Shown here: one piece after another, positions 1 through 8,818 of the stretch
Layout of the letters: each line of letters starts with the position of its first letter
How positions within the stretch are numbered: position 1 is the stretch's first letter
Source of the DNA: Clostridia bacterium
Lineage (GTDB): Bacteria; Bacillota; Clostridia; Christensenellales; Borkfalkiaceae
Direction: 5' to 3'
DNA length: 64,000 nt
NCBI GenBank assembly: GCA_900766495.1
Contig: CAAFVM010000012.1
Location: 1-64,000 of the forward strand
Translations under genes and position numbers: made by a program
The notes under the pieces: model-generated
Seen by the model: the letters and a program-made list of their open reading frames with translations, nothing else
Databases searched by the model: none
Told to the model about the DNA's origin: nothing

Positions 1-55
1 GAACCCATAACTAACCCTTAGGAGGGGTTTATTATATCCATTTAACTACAGAAGC
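1..55 (-). tRNA. tRNA-Arg(CCT), 3' part cut off by the window edge
   Basis: Read on the minus strand from 55 downward, the sequence folds as a tRNA: 7-nt acceptor 5' strand GCTTCTG (55-49), TA, D stem GTTA/TAAT around an AATGGATA loop, then a perfect anticodon stem AACCC/GGGTT closing the 7-nt loop CTCCTAA. The anticodon is CCT, which reads the arginine codon AGG. The variable region and the start of the T stem follow, and the T loop and acceptor 3' strand lie outside the window. No interrupting mismatch is visible in the part present, so this is probably a functional gene. Confidence 0.85.
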
Positions 56-488
56 ATTACTTAACGATTTGAAAGTTATTAAACGCAAAAAATAATACCG
101 ATTTTAATACCAAACACGCATTTATGAGCCATAAACCGCAATATATTGTGTTTATAAATGGATATACTGCCTGCTTGGGAAGGGGGTGTTATATCCATTT
201 AACTACGGAAGCGAATAAATTGTTTGCTTGCTATAAGGCTGTCGCTTTCAACAAGCCTATATATTCTACTATAATGCAGGGGCGTTTGTCAAATTTTACG
301 AACGCTCTTTTTAATTATTCGTTTTTTTATTTTCGCTTTTTATGCTTTTATATGGTAATAATCCATAGTAAAAAGCTTGATATGGTGAAAATTGTGAAAA
401 ATTCAATTAAATTGCAAAAATCGCTTTGAAAAAAGCAAAAGCTGTGATATAATGCAATTCAGTAAGAATGTTTTCTTCGGAGGAGTGT
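56..488. other. AT-rich intergenic stretch with a tRNA remnant
   Basis: Apart from the tRNA-like remnant at 170-212 and its fold-back, this stretch is AT-rich and shows no convincing gene. A + strand open frame (124-429) lacks a ribosome-binding site, spans the tRNA remnant and has no recognisable protein features. The last 10 bases contain the GGAGG that serves the gene starting at 489. Confidence 0.6.
170..212 (-). pseudogene. Broken tRNA-Gly(CCC)-like copy, 5' part only
   Basis: On the minus strand from 212 the sequence repeats the layout of the tRNA at the left edge: acceptor strand GCTTCCG, TA, the same D arm (GTTA, AATGGATA, TAAC) and a 7-nt loop TTCCCAA with anticodon CCC (Gly). The anticodon stem CCCCC/GCAGG has two mismatches. 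There is no T arm and no matching acceptor 3' strand. After position 170 the sequence instead runs into a 12-nt inverted copy of its own D-arm region (155-166 against 190-201). It cannot fold as a full tRNA and is best read as a decayed or rearranged copy. Confidence 0.6.
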
Positions 489-725
489 ATGAAAATCTAT
501 AAAGTGGTTCCGTTCGCGGAATCGTTGGTAGTAAAAAAGAATGAATCGGCTCAAAACGCCATCGTTAAATTTTTCGACGTGGTAGGGCAGGAGTGTGTCG
601 ACGGTTGGGAATTTCATTCCATGTCGCCAGTATCCGTTACCAGAAAACTCGGCAAATTCAAACAGAAAGAAGAGCATTATCACGCCTTTGTTTTTGTAAA
701 AGAAGTTAACACCGATAAACAGTAA
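489..725 (+). CDS. Small DUF4177-like protein
   Basis: This 78-residue soluble protein has a YKVVPF start, a central Gly-Trp-Glu (DGWEFHSM) and a closing hydrophobic strand (HAFVFVKEV). That pattern resembles DUF4177-type small alpha/beta proteins, whose hallmark is an N-terminal YKVV strand followed by an EGWEL motif. The ATG at 489 is chosen over an in-frame upstream codon because GGAGG lies 5 nt ahead of it. The function of the family is unknown. It stands alone between the tRNA region and the SRP RNA, with no operon partner. Assignment to the family rests on motif resemblance only. Confidence 0.6.
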   Translation: MKIYKVVPFAESLVVKKNESAQNAIVKFFDVVGQECVDGWEFHSMSPVSVTRKLGKFKQKEEHYHAFVFVKEVNTDKQ

Positions 726-975
726 TAGCTTTTTATATTGTTTGCGGAAGTTGTTGCCGCGTTGTTTCGTTAAATTATAGGGCGGTTACATTCTGCCCTT
801 TTAGTTTTAGTTAAAAAACGAAAATTGCGGACAGTTTTGCCGGCTATTGCATATAAGCGGCGTATATCGCGGCGAATAGGGGTTGCGGTTGTATCTGCTT
901 TTATCGTTTTTCCGCAAAACGTAAAAACGCAAAGGCACAGAAGAGAAAGAAACAAAAATAATAATATGAAAAAAT

Positions 976-1006
976 AAACCTCGGCTTTAAACCGAGGTTT
1001 TATTTT
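976..1006 (-). terminator. Intrinsic terminator downstream of the SRP RNA (works in both directions)
   Basis: A perfect 9-bp stem, AAACCTCGG at 976-984 with CCGAGGTTT at 992-1000, encloses a 7-nt loop. It has a T-rich run on the + strand and an A-run on the other side that gives T-runs for minus-strand transcripts. It sits just past the 3' end of the SRP RNA. Confidence 0.75.
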
Positions 1007-1027
1007 AAAAAAACTGTGCATTCCGTT

Positions 1028-1283
1028 TTGACGACCTATACCGACGCGAGGTGCGGGCAGGTAACTACTGCAAAGCTACCTTATGGCACACGAAGCAAAT
1101 CCGCTTAATGCTGCTATATCCCTATCCTGACATGGTTCACGGCAGTCCGTTGCATAAGACCTTGCCATCAACATTCCTTACCTGCGTCTGACCGTCCATA
1201 CAAATCGCCGGGACGGACGTTCGGCCTTGCTATAGCGGATTGCAAGTACAGGGCACCGCTAACTCCCCACCTAGCACAGCGTT
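1028..1283 (-). ncRNA. ffs: Signal recognition particle RNA, large type with Alu domain
   Basis: The minus strand begins with GTGCTAGGTGGGGAGTTAGC followed by GGTGCCCTGTA, the conserved 5' Alu-domain sequence of Gram-positive SRP RNA. Further on it carries the Ffh-binding S domain, GAACCATGTCAGG, a GNRA-type apex and AGCAGCATTAAG. The last part (ACCTGCCCGCACCTCGCG) pairs back to the GACGCAGGT region to form the long helix. The length of about 255 nt fits the Bacillus/Clostridium form. The RNA scaffolds the SRP that targets nascent membrane and secreted proteins. Possible promoter elements lie just above 1283 on the minus strand (TTGCAA and TATAAA). The exact ends are approximate. Confidence 0.93.
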
Positions 1284-1386
1284 ACTATTTTATACTAAAA
1301 AGCAAACTATTGCAAGCGTTTTCGGCGCAAAAAAGCAAAAAGACCGATTGTAAGTGAAAAATGCGTTTAAACCTTTGTAAAATTCG

Positions 1387-1418
1387 TTGACATTCGCATT
1401 AATTTTTGTTAATATAAT
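1387..1418 (+). promoter_or_regulatory. Promoter for the T-box/ileS transcript
   Basis: A TTGACA at 1387-1392 is followed 17 nt later by TAATAT (1410-1415); TATAAT at 1413-1418 gives a longer spacing. It is positioned to start the leader RNA that contains the T-box. Confidence 0.6.
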
Positions 1419-1424
1419 ATAAAA

Positions 1425-1729
1425 TCGTAAAGCGTAACGGAAACAAGTCGTAAATCGAAAAACCAAAAAGCGACGCGGGGGCGGTGTAAGCCTGCGGGAA
1501 AGCGATTTATAGGTATCCTTCCGTAGCTCGCCTTTTGAACACGGGGCAGTGCGTAAAGTAAAACGCGCCGCGGACGAAAAAGTAAAATGGCGCGTTTGCC
1601 GCGAAAAGGCTTGAATCAAGCGCGGCTGTCGCGTTTCGGCGTTTTCCGAAACCGCATAGCCGAAAAAGAGTGGTACCGCGGAATTTCCGTCTCTTAAAGT
1701 TGTCTTTAAGGGCGGTTTTTATTTTTTTT
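1425..1729 (+). promoter_or_regulatory. T-box leader controlling ileS
   Basis: The leader upstream of ileS carries the T-box signature AGAGTGGTACCGCGG (1667-1681), the sequence that pairs with the uncharged tRNA acceptor end and forms the antiterminator. It is followed by a competing terminator (about 1687-1729): CTTAAAG and CTTTAAG arms with outer CCG/CGG pairs, then a long T-run. Roughly 240 nt of structured sequence precede it, as expected for stem I and the specifier region. Uncharged tRNA-Ile should favour read-through into ileS. An ATC triplet near 1515 could be the specifier codon, but I could not fold stem I with certainty. Confidence 0.88.
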
Positions 1730-1828
1730 GCGAAAAACATTAAAACGTTGTAAATTTGCAAGAAAAGAGAACGAGCGAATAAAAAATCAAGGTAAAACAC
1801 CCCAAAAATATAAAAAAGAGGGTATAAT

Positions 1829-4800
1829 ATGTATAAAAAAGTTGATACGTCGTTGAATTTTGCCGAAAGAGAAAAAGAAATTCTTGACTTCTGGAAGCAA
1901 AACAAAATTTTTGAAAAGAGCGTTGACGCGCGCGAAAACGGCAAAGAGTTCTGTTTTTACGACGGACCGCCCACGGCAAACGGCAAGCCGCACGTAGGGC
2001 ACGTTTTAACCCGTGTTATGAAAGACATTATTCCCCGCTATAAAACCATGAAAGGCATGCACGTTGCCAGAAAGGCGGGCTGGGATACTCACGGTTTGCC
2101 CGTAGAGCTTGAAATCGAGAAAAAACTCGGGCTCGACGGCAAGCAGGACATTGAAAAATACGGCATAGAACCGTTTATAAAGCAGTGTAAAGAGAGCGTA
2201 TGGAAATACGTCAACGAATGGGAAGAAATGTCCGACCGCATAGGTTACTGGGTGGATATGAAGCACCCTTACGTGACTTATGACGACAACTATATCGAGT
2301 CGGAGTGGTGGGCTCTTAAAACCATATGGGAAAAAGGACTTTTATATAAAGGTTATAAAATAGTTCCTTACTGCCCGCGTTGCGGAACCGCGCTTTCCTC
2401 GCACGAGGTCGCGCAGGGGTATAAAAACGTAAAAGAAAAATCGATTTACGTAAAATTCAAGGTAAAAGGCGAGGAAAACAAATATATTCTTGCCTGGACT
2501 ACCACGCCGTGGACGCTCCCGTCGAATGTGGCGCTGTGCATGAACGCAAACGAAAATTACGTTGAAATAGAAGCCGAAGACGGCGCGCATTACATTCTTG
2601 CCGAAGCGCTTTGCCCTAAGCTGTTTGAAAACTATAAAGTTTTAAATGTTAAAAAGGGTAAAGATTACGAATATACCGAATACGAGCCTCTGTTTAATTA
2701 CGCTGTGGGTTCGTTCAAACAAAAGGCTTATTACGTGACTAACGCCGATTACGTAACGTTGACCGACGGTACCGGCGTGGTTCATATCGCGCCCGCGTTC
2801 GGCGAAGACGACTCGAAAGTGGGCAAGGAATACGATTTGCCGTTCGTGCAGATGGTTGATACCCGCGGGCGTTTCGTAGACGAAGCGGTCGATTACAAGG
2901 GTATTTTCTGCAAAGACGCCGACAAACTTATTATTGCCGACCTTAAAAAGAGCGGCGCGCTTTTCAAAGAGCAGCTTTACGAACACAGTTATCCGTTCTG
3001 CTGGCGTTGCAACACTCCGCTTTTATATTACGCACGCAGCAGCTGGTTTATAAAAACCACCGCGGTTAAAGACCAACTTTTAAAAGCTAACGCCTCGGTT
3101 AACTGGATTCCTCCGTCGATAGGTACCGGCAGAATGGGCAATTTCCTTGAAAACGTAATAGACTGGGGACTTTCGCGCGAGCGTTACTGGGGGACTCCGC
3201 TACCCGTGTGGGTGTGCAAAGACTGCGGCAAAGTACACGTTATAGGTTCGCGCAAAGAACTTGCCGAGTTGAGCGGCGTTGAAAACGTGGAACTTCATCG
3301 CCCGTATATCGACGAGGTTACGTTCAAATGCGATAAATGCGGCGGCGAGATGCACCGCGTTAAAGACGTTATAGACTGCTGGTTCGATTCCGGCTCGATG
3401 CCGTTCGCGCAGCTTCACTATCCGTTCGAAAACAAAGAACTTTTCGAAAAACGTTTTCCCGCAGATTTCATAAGCGAAGCGGTTGACCAAACCCGCGGCT
3501 GGTTCTATACTCTTTTGGCGGTTTCCACCTTGCTGTTCGGCAAGGCGCCGTTCAAAAACTGCATAGTGCTTGGGCATGTGAACGACAAAAACGGCTTGAA
3601 AATGAGCAAGCATATCGGCAACGTGGTCGACCCGTTCGGCGTTATAAACAAACAGGGAGCCGACGCGGTTCGTTGGTATTTCTACACGTCGTCCGCACCC
3701 TATCTGCCGTCGAGGTTTTACGAAGAGGCTGTGAGCGAGGGGCAGCGCAGATTTATGGGCACGCTGTGGAATACCTACGCGTTCTTCGTTCTTTACGCCG
3801 AAATCGACAAATACGACCCCTCGAAATATAATCTTAAAGATTGCAAGTTGAGCCTTATGGACAAGTGGGTGCTTTCAAAGCTGAACACTTTGGTTAAAAA
3901 CGTAGACGACGGGCTTAACAACTATCAGATATTCGAAACCGCGCGCATGATTGAAAGCTATGTTGACGAACTTTCCAACTGGTACGTTCGCCGCGGCAGG
4001 GAAAGATACTGGGGCAGCGAAATGACCGACGACAAAGCGGCGGCTTATACCACGCTGTGGACGGTTCTCGTAACCCTTTCGAAAGTGCTTGCGCCTTACA
4101 CTCCGTTTATGGCGGAAAGCATTTATCAGAACCTTGTTCCCGCGTTCTTTAAGGACGCGCCCGAATCGGTTCACCTTTGCGATTTCCCCGTTTGCGACGA
4201 AACTATGATTGACGCCGACCTCGAAGAGGGTATGGAAGACGTTTTGAAAATAGTGTTGCTCGGCAGAAGCGCAAGAAACACCGCGAACGTCAAAAACCGT
4301 CAGCCGCTTGCAAAACTTTACGTTGCGGCAGACAAAACGGTTAAACTTTCCGAAGGGCTTTACGAAATCGCCCGCGACGAGCTTAACGTTCACGAGGTTG
4401 AAATTCTGCACGACGCGTCGCGTTTCGTAAAATATAAAATTAAGCCGCAACTTAAAACGTTAGGACCCAAATACGGCAAAAAACTCGGCGCGATCCGCGC
4501 GTTTTTAGATAGTTGCGACGCCTCTGCGATTGTTTCCACGGTAAAAGCGGGCAATCCCTATAAAACCGTAATCGACGGCGAAGAAATAGAGTTTACGCTC
4601 GACGATCTGCTTATTTCAAGCGAAAGCGCCGAGGGCTTCGTTTCTGCAAGCGAAAACGGCTTGACCGTGGTTCTCGACGTTCATCTTACCGAAGAACTTC
4701 TGCTCGAGGGCGTTATGCGCGAACTGGTTTCTAAACTGCAAACCATGCGTAAGGAAGCGGGATTCGAAGTTACCGACCGTATAAAGGTGCGCTACCAAGC

Positions 4801-4963
4801 AGAGGGCAGACCTCTTAAAGTGCTTAAAGACAATTCCGCCGAGCTTGCAAACGCAGTTCTCGCATCCGAGATATGCGAAGAAGCGCCGAGCGCGGGCGGA
4901 TATGAAAAAGATTTCGAACTCGGCGGAGATAAAGTTTCGCTTTCGGTTGAAAAAATAGGTTGA
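1829..4963 (+). CDS. ileS: Isoleucine--tRNA ligase, long type
   Basis: This 1044-residue class I aminoacyl-tRNA synthetase attaches isoleucine to tRNA-Ile in the cytoplasm. The HIGH motif appears as HVGH near residue 57 and the KMSKS loop as KMSKH near residue 592. Between them lie the editing (CP1) domain with its TWTTTPWTLPSN-like threonine-rich strand, and GWDTHGLPVE. The CxxC pairs are consistent with metal-binding insertions. A long anticodon-binding and C-terminal region (NWYVRRGRERYW onward) makes it the eukaryote-like, long form typical of many anaerobic Firmicutes. The start has AGAGGG 7 nt upstream. It lies behind a T-box leader, so expression should rise when tRNA-Ile is uncharged. 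The next gene starts within its stop codon. Confidence 0.97.
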   Translation: MYKKVDTSLNFAEREKEILDFWKQNKIFEKSVDARENGKEFCFYDGPPTANGKPHVGHVLTRVMKDIIPRYKTMKGMHVARKAGWDTHGLPVELEIEKKLGLDGKQDIEKYGIEPFIKQCKESVWKYVNEWEEMSDRIGYWVDMKHPYVTYDDNYIESEWWALKTIWEKGLLYKGYKIVPYCPRCGTALSSHEVAQGYKNVKEKSIYVKFKVKGEENKYILAWTTTPWTLPSNVALCMNANENYVEIEAEDGAHYILAEALCPKLFENYKVLNVKKGKDYEYTEYEPLFNYAVGSFKQKAYYVTNADYVTLTDGTGVVHIAPAFGEDDSKVGKEYDLPFVQMVDTRGRFVDEAVDYKGIFCKDADKLIIADLKKSGALFKEQLYEHSYPFCWRCNTPLLYYARSSWFIKTTAVKDQLLKANASVNWIPPSIGTGRMGNFLENVIDWGLSRERYWGTPLPVWVCKDCGKVHVIGSRKELAELSGVENVELHRPYIDEVTFKCDKCGGEMHRVKDVIDCWFDSGSMPFAQLHYPFENKELFEKRFPADFISEAVDQTRGWFYTLLAVSTLLFGKAPFKNCIVLGHVNDKNGLKMSKHIGNVVDPFGVINKQGADAVRWYFYTSSAPYLPSRFYEEAVSEGQRRFMGTLWNTYAFFVLYAEIDKYDPSKYNLKDCKLSLMDKWVLSKLNTLVKNVDDGLNNYQIFETARMIESYVDELSNWYVRRGRERYWGSEMTDDKAAAYTTLWTVLVTLSKVLAPYTPFMAESIYQNLVPAFFKDAPESVHLCDFPVCDETMIDADLEEGMEDVLKIVLLGRSARNTANVKNRQPLAKLYVAADKTVKLSEGLYEIARDELNVHEVEILHDASRFVKYKIKPQLKTLGPKYGKKLGAIRAFLDSCDASAIVSTVKAGNPYKTVIDGEEIEFTLDDLLISSESAEGFVSASENGLTVVLDVHLTEELLLEGVMRELVSKLQTMRKEAGFEVTDRIKVRYQAEGRPLKVLKDNSAELANAVLASEICEEAPSAGGYEKDFELGGDKVSLSVEKIG

Positions 4964-5835
4964 TGTCGAATATGAGAGCTTGCGATGAATGGCGCGATTA
5001 CCGCGTGATTGCCACGGGAGACGGCTATAAACTCGAACGTTGGGGCGACGTGATTTTGCTTCGTCCCGACCCGCAGGTTATATGGCCGGCTCCGTTCGAC
5101 TTGGAAAGCTATCCCGGGCTTTGCGCAAAATATACGCGCAGTAAATCGGGCGGCGGCGAGTGGACGTATCTTAAAAAAATCCCCGACGAGTGGTTTATAA
5201 ACTATAAAGAACTTACCTTTAAAATAAAGCCCATGGGGTTTAAACATACCGGGCTTTTTCCCGAACAGGCGGCTAACTGGGAGCTTACTTCAAAGCTCAT
5301 AAGTGCCGCTAATCGACCTATAAGCGTGCTTAATCTGTTCGCTTATACGGGCGGGGCGACAGTTGCCTGCCTTAACGCGGGGGCGAGCGTGTGCCACGTG
5401 GACGCAAGCAAAGGTATGGTTGAACGTGCGGGCGAGAACGTGCGCTTATCCGGACTTGCCGATAAACCCGTGCGTTTTATAATAGACGACTGCAAAAAGT
5501 TCGTTATGCGCGAAATAAAGCGCGGCAGACGGTACGATGCCGTTATTATGGACCCGCCGAGTTACGGCAGGGGACCTAACGGCGAAATGTGGAAAATAGA
5601 AACCGAGCTTTACCCTTTGGTTAAGCTTTGCCGCGACGTGCTTACCGAAAAACCGTTGTTCTTTTTGGTAAACAGTTATACCACGGGCTTGCAGCCGCAG
5701 GTTATAAACAACGTTTTAACGCTTGCGTTAAAGGGTATAAACGGAAGATGCGAGGCTTATGAAGTTGGTTTACCAACCGACGAGGGCATAACTCTGCCGT
5801 GCGGAGCCAGCGGGATTTTTATAGGCGAAAACTGA
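4963..5835 (+). CDS. Class I SAM-dependent methyltransferase, RlmI/RlmK-like
   Basis: The protein has about 290 residues. Its middle holds a Rossmann methyltransferase core: the SAM-binding segment VLNLFAYTGGATVACLNAGA, an acidic strand end (CHVDASKGMV), then IIDDCKKF and the catalytic-type motif DAVIMDPPSYGRG. NLFAYTGG, VDASKG and DPPSYGRG are typical of 23S rRNA cytosine-C5 methyltransferases of the RlmI/RlmK group. The N-terminal half lacks an obvious complete PUA domain. The start overlaps the ileS stop as TGATG, so the two genes are translationally coupled; an in-frame ATG at 4972 is an alternative. The rRNA target is inferred from the family, and the precise base is not known. Confidence 0.8.
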   Translation: MSNMRACDEWRDYRVIATGDGYKLERWGDVILLRPDPQVIWPAPFDLESYPGLCAKYTRSKSGGGEWTYLKKIPDEWFINYKELTFKIKPMGFKHTGLFPEQAANWELTSKLISAANRPISVLNLFAYTGGATVACLNAGASVCHVDASKGMVERAGENVRLSGLADKPVRFIIDDCKKFVMREIKRGRRYDAVIMDPPSYGRGPNGEMWKIETELYPLVKLCRDVLTEKPLFFLVNSYTTGLQPQVINNVLTLALKGINGRCEAYEVGLPTDEGITLPCGASGIFIGEN

Positions 5836-5983
5836 TTTTAACTTTTTAATGAATGGGCATTTCGTTCGCAAAAATGCCGTTTACGGCGTTATAGCCCTAC
5901 TTTTTGTTTTTTTAAATTTAAAAAATCGTTTTTAAGACGATAAAAAACAAAAAAATTCTGAAATAAATACGGAAGTATATAAT
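5836..5983. other. Short AT-rich spacer with a weak hairpin
   Basis: Between the methyltransferase and the pseudouridine synthase lies a GGCATTT/AAATGCC hairpin (about 5865-5888), followed by ACGGCGTTATAGCC (5883-5896) and a T-rich run. The latter 14-mer recurs after another gene near 57.4 kb. Together they may end transcription, but the T-run is offset from the stem. Confidence 0.4.
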
Positions 5984-6697
5984 ATGATAAATTTCACAAG
6001 CGACGACCTCGTAATTTTATACGAAGACAATCACGTTATAGTCGTTTATAAACCGCAGAACGTGCCTTGTTGCGAAGACCAGACCAAAGACCCCGATTTG
6101 CTTTCCGCCATACGCGAGTACATCAGAAAGAAATACGACAAGCAGGGCAACGTTTACGTTGGACTGGTTCACAGATTAGACAGGGTAACGGGCGGCGTTA
6201 TGGTGTTTGCAAAAAGCTCCAAAGGCGCGGCGCGTTTAACCGAGCAAATGGCAAACGGCGATTTCGAGAAGAAATATCTTGCCGTTCTTACCGCCGAACC
6301 TCGCGAAGACAGGGCTGTTTTAACCCATTACCTTAAGAAAAACCCGGTAAATAATATGGTTTACGCCTGTCCGCCCACCGTCGACGGCGCTAAATTCTGC
6401 CAGCTCGACTATGAGGTGCTTGAAAAACAAAAGGGGCTTACCTTGGTAAAAGTCAGGCTGCATACCGGCAGAACCCACCAGATTCGCGTGCAAATGGCGG
6501 CAATCGGCTGCCCGCTTTACGGCGATATGCGCTATGGCGGCGAGAACGCGAAAAAGGGCAATATAGCGTTATGGGCTACGTCGCTGGCGTTTTCGCACCC
6601 CGTTTCGAAAGAGCGCATGGTGTTCAAAATCGAGCCGCCCGTAGACGAATCGGTGTGGAAACTGTTCGACATAGCTTCGAAAATGGAAAATTTTTAA
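5984..6697 (+). CDS. RluA-family pseudouridine synthase
   Basis: This 237-residue enzyme converts specific uridines in rRNA or tRNA to pseudouridine. It shows the family's catalytic motif HRLDRVTGGVMVFAK near residues 66-80, in which the Asp is the nucleophile. It also has LHTGRTHQIRVQMA near 160 and YGDMRYGG near 180, the usual RluA core order. There is no N-terminal S4 RNA-binding domain, so it belongs with the short single-domain members. It starts at an ATG with only a weak GGAAG upstream. The substrate position cannot be deduced from sequence alone. Confidence 0.9.
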   Translation: MINFTSDDLVILYEDNHVIVVYKPQNVPCCEDQTKDPDLLSAIREYIRKKYDKQGNVYVGLVHRLDRVTGGVMVFAKSSKGAARLTEQMANGDFEKKYLAVLTAEPREDRAVLTHYLKKNPVNNMVYACPPTVDGAKFCQLDYEVLEKQKGLTLVKVRLHTGRTHQIRVQMAAIGCPLYGDMRYGGENAKKGNIALWATSLAFSHPVSKERMVFKIEPPVDESVWKLFDIASKMENF

Positions 6698-6747
6698 ATT
6701 TTCTTTTGCTTTTCGCGGGGCGAATGCCAAATTTTTAGCTTAATCGT

Positions 6748-6776
6748 TTGACAAATAGCGCCGCATAGTTTAAAAT
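6748..6776 (+). promoter_or_regulatory. Promoter for the secreted anchored protein
   Basis: A perfect TTGACA (6748-6753) and a TAAAAT (6771-6776) are separated by 17 nt. The transcript would have a leader of about 95 nt containing a GCAAAAGT/ACTTTTTGC hairpin before the ATG at 6875. Confidence 0.65.
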
Positions 6777-6874
6777 AATAAGAGTTATATGATATTGTAC
6801 GCGCGGGCGTGCGCAAAAGTCTGAAACTTTTTGCCGCGTTTAAAGCTTGCGCGTCGCACAGGAGTTCCGATTTT

Positions 6875-8203
6875 ATGAAAATCAAGAAATTTTCCTTACT
6901 TATAGTAGCGTTCGTAGCCGCTGTGGCAACTGCGTTTTCGGTTGCTTATCAGGCTCCCGCAGCTACCGTCAGCGCAGACGAATCCGCGCCTAAACTCGCT
7001 TACGCATACAATTCTTACGACGTTTCTTACGTAAAAGATAAAGTCAGCGGTAGCGAAGATTATCACGACGGCAAATATCTTTTCGAATATGCGGCGGCTT
7101 CCGCCACGAGCGACGAAGATTATAAAGAGGTGTCTGCCACCACCGTTACTTTCGACGTTTTGGGCGATTTAAAACTTCGCATTTACGAAAAAGAGGGAAC
7201 CGACAGAACTTACGTTATGGACGGCGAGGAAAAGAAAGTTTTCAACTTTACCACCGTTAAAGCCGAAACCGACGTTATTAAATATCTCGACGTAGAGCGC
7301 GATACTTATCAACAGCAAATAACCGATAAGCTTTCAACCAGAAATATGGGCGATTCTTTCGAATATCCCACCCTTGAAAGCTATATCGTTTCCGATTTGT
7401 TCGCTTACACCAATCTTTCGCGCGACCTTTACTATGCGGGTCCCGAAGACACTTCGTTCAAAAAAGCGAGCGGTTCCACCTTTAAGCTTTCGGCTGTAGG
7501 CACTTACAATTACTATGTGGTTCCCGGCAGCAAAGCTAACGGAGCGGCGTACAATCTTTCGGAAAAGGTTGACGGCGAGGATAAATACGAACGCAAAAAC
7601 GGAGCGAAAGGCGACGGTTGGTATGTAAAAGGAACCGACGACCTCGTGGTTCCCGTGTTCTCGTTCGAGTTTAAGAAATCCACGCCCCCCAGAATTACCG
7701 TTTCCACCAGCGATAAAGGCTTTATCGGCTTGAAATACGAGGTTGACAGCATCACCGTTGACGGCGATTCCACCAAGAAATATACTCTTTGGTATAGCGA
7801 AAACGACCTTTCGGACGATTCTGCCGAATGGACGTCGAACGGCGTAACCGTAGTTAAAACTTCGGCCATCGAACTCACCGAAGACACCGATTCCAGAAAG
7901 GTAGGCTTCAATTCAAGCTCCGTTGCCTTTACCCCCGACAAAGCGGGTTACTACTATGTAATTTGCGAAGCCGGCGACACTTACGGTATTGAACGTGCGG
8001 TTACCAACCCCATTTACGTTTCTTCCGAAAAGTTCAGAGAGGTTAAGTTCGAGTTTGATTTTAAGGCGTTTATGAAAAACAACTACGTTTCCATAATCTT
8101 CCTCGGCATAGCTATTCTTTCGGCAATAGGTATTGTAATTCTTCTGTTCGTTAAACCTAAAGACGCTAAAGAAGAGGACGTAACGCCCGTAGCTAAAAAG
8201 TAA
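6875..8203 (+). CDS. Secreted protein with C-terminal membrane anchor, unknown function
   Basis: I do not recognise this 442-residue protein. It begins with a clear signal peptide (MKIKKFSLLIVAFVAAVATA, likely cut after VSA near residue 35). Its exposed region is rich in Tyr, Asp, Ser and Thr and looks beta-strand-rich. A single transmembrane helix near residues 400-425 (YVSIIFLGIAILSAIGIVILL) follows, ending in a short charged cytoplasmic tail. The start is the ATG with AGGAG 10 nt upstream; the longer frame above it has no ribosome-binding site. Segments such as AFTPDKAGYYYVICEAGDTYGIERAVTNPIYV resemble Ig-like surface modules, which is only an impression. It has its own promoter and terminator. 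Confidence 0.8.
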   Translation: MKIKKFSLLIVAFVAAVATAFSVAYQAPAATVSADESAPKLAYAYNSYDVSYVKDKVSGSEDYHDGKYLFEYAAASATSDEDYKEVSATTVTFDVLGDLKLRIYEKEGTDRTYVMDGEEKKVFNFTTVKAETDVIKYLDVERDTYQQQITDKLSTRNMGDSFEYPTLESYIVSDLFAYTNLSRDLYYAGPEDTSFKKASGSTFKLSAVGTYNYYVVPGSKANGAAYNLSEKVDGEDKYERKNGAKGDGWYVKGTDDLVVPVFSFEFKKSTPPRITVSTSDKGFIGLKYEVDSITVDGDSTKKYTLWYSENDLSDDSAEWTSNGVTVVKTSAIELTEDTDSRKVGFNSSSVAFTPDKAGYYYVICEAGDTYGIERAVTNPIYVSSEKFREVKFEFDFKAFMKNNYVSIIFLGIAILSAIGIVILLFVKPKDAKEEDVTPVAKK

Positions 8204-8218
8204 TAAAAAGTATTTTCT

Positions 8219-8250
8219 GCGGGAGCTTTTGCTCCCGCTTATTTTTTTAT
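8219..8250 (+). terminator. Intrinsic terminator after the anchored secreted protein
   Basis: A perfect 8-bp stem, GCGGGAGC (8219-8226) with GCTCCCGC (8231-8238), has a TTTT loop and is followed by a long T-run. Confidence 0.9.
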
Positions 8251-8380
8251 TAATTGTTTCTGACGTCGTGTTGAACATGCGAAGCGCCGCCGAATTTTTT
8301 CTAATTCTTCGCGGCAAGTATTTTTTATAGTTTCAGGTTTACTGCCGCGAAAGCAAGTATAAGAAACAAGCCGCCGCATT

Positions 8381-8816
8381 CGTTTCCACGAGATTCCTCG
8401 GCTTCGCTCGGAATGACACTGTTTTTTCATAAATCAACCTTAATCCTCGCGGCAGAATACTTAATTAACAGAAATACCCCGTCGCGGGAAAAAAACAGAA
8501 AATTAACGTATAGGTTGATTAACGGCATAAAACAAAAAAGTTTTCTGTCATGTTGAGCTTGTCGAAACATCTCGCGGAAGCGTTGCTGGAGTAACGGTAC
8601 TACTTTGTATAAAAAGAAAAAGTCTATTTGTCCGTCATGTTAAGATTGTTGAAGCATCTAGGCGCCGCCGCATAGTTGGTGAATAAAACAAACTTAACCC
8701 TCGCGGCAGAAAACTTAAACAACAGCAACACCCTGACACGGGGAATTAGAAAAGACCTAACCCTCGCGGTACAAAACTTAATTAACAGAAACACTTCGTC
8801 GCGGGGAATTAGAAAA
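8381..8816. repeat. Repeat cluster 1: three element types of a dispersed intergenic repeat
   Basis: This gene-free stretch is built from short elements that recur at two other places in the window. Element A (8381-8418) is bounded by ATTCC and GGAAT and contains CTCGG twice. Element B (8541-8571) contains ATGTTGAGCTTGTCGAAACAT; a degenerate copy lies at 8634-8662. Element C (8441-8490, 8695-8753, 8758-8816) starts CCTCGCGG and ends CGCGGGGAATTAGAAA, so its ends are imperfect inverted repeats. A longer block ending in B (8493-8571) is nearly identical to 37191-37268. Spurious reading frames through A and B give HSERSRGIS- and HVELVETS-type peptides; these are not genes. Confidence 0.85.
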
Positions 8817-8818
8817 TA

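Noticed and set aside
124..429. 101-codon + strand open frame near the left edge
   Set aside because: It has no ribosome-binding site, runs through the tRNA-like remnant and has no protein-like features.
3622..3640. KMSKH instead of KMSKS in IleRS as a defect
   Set aside because: The last position of this loop varies among long-type IleRS proteins, and all other motifs are intact, so it is probably normal.
8239..8430. Minus-strand frame encoding an HSERSRGIS-type peptide
   Set aside because: It is a translation of repeat element A and part of a terminator; the same peptide arises at other repeat copies.
8381..8816. CRISPR array
   Set aside because: The repeated elements are of three kinds, irregularly spaced, imperfect and lack uniform spacers; no cas gene is present.
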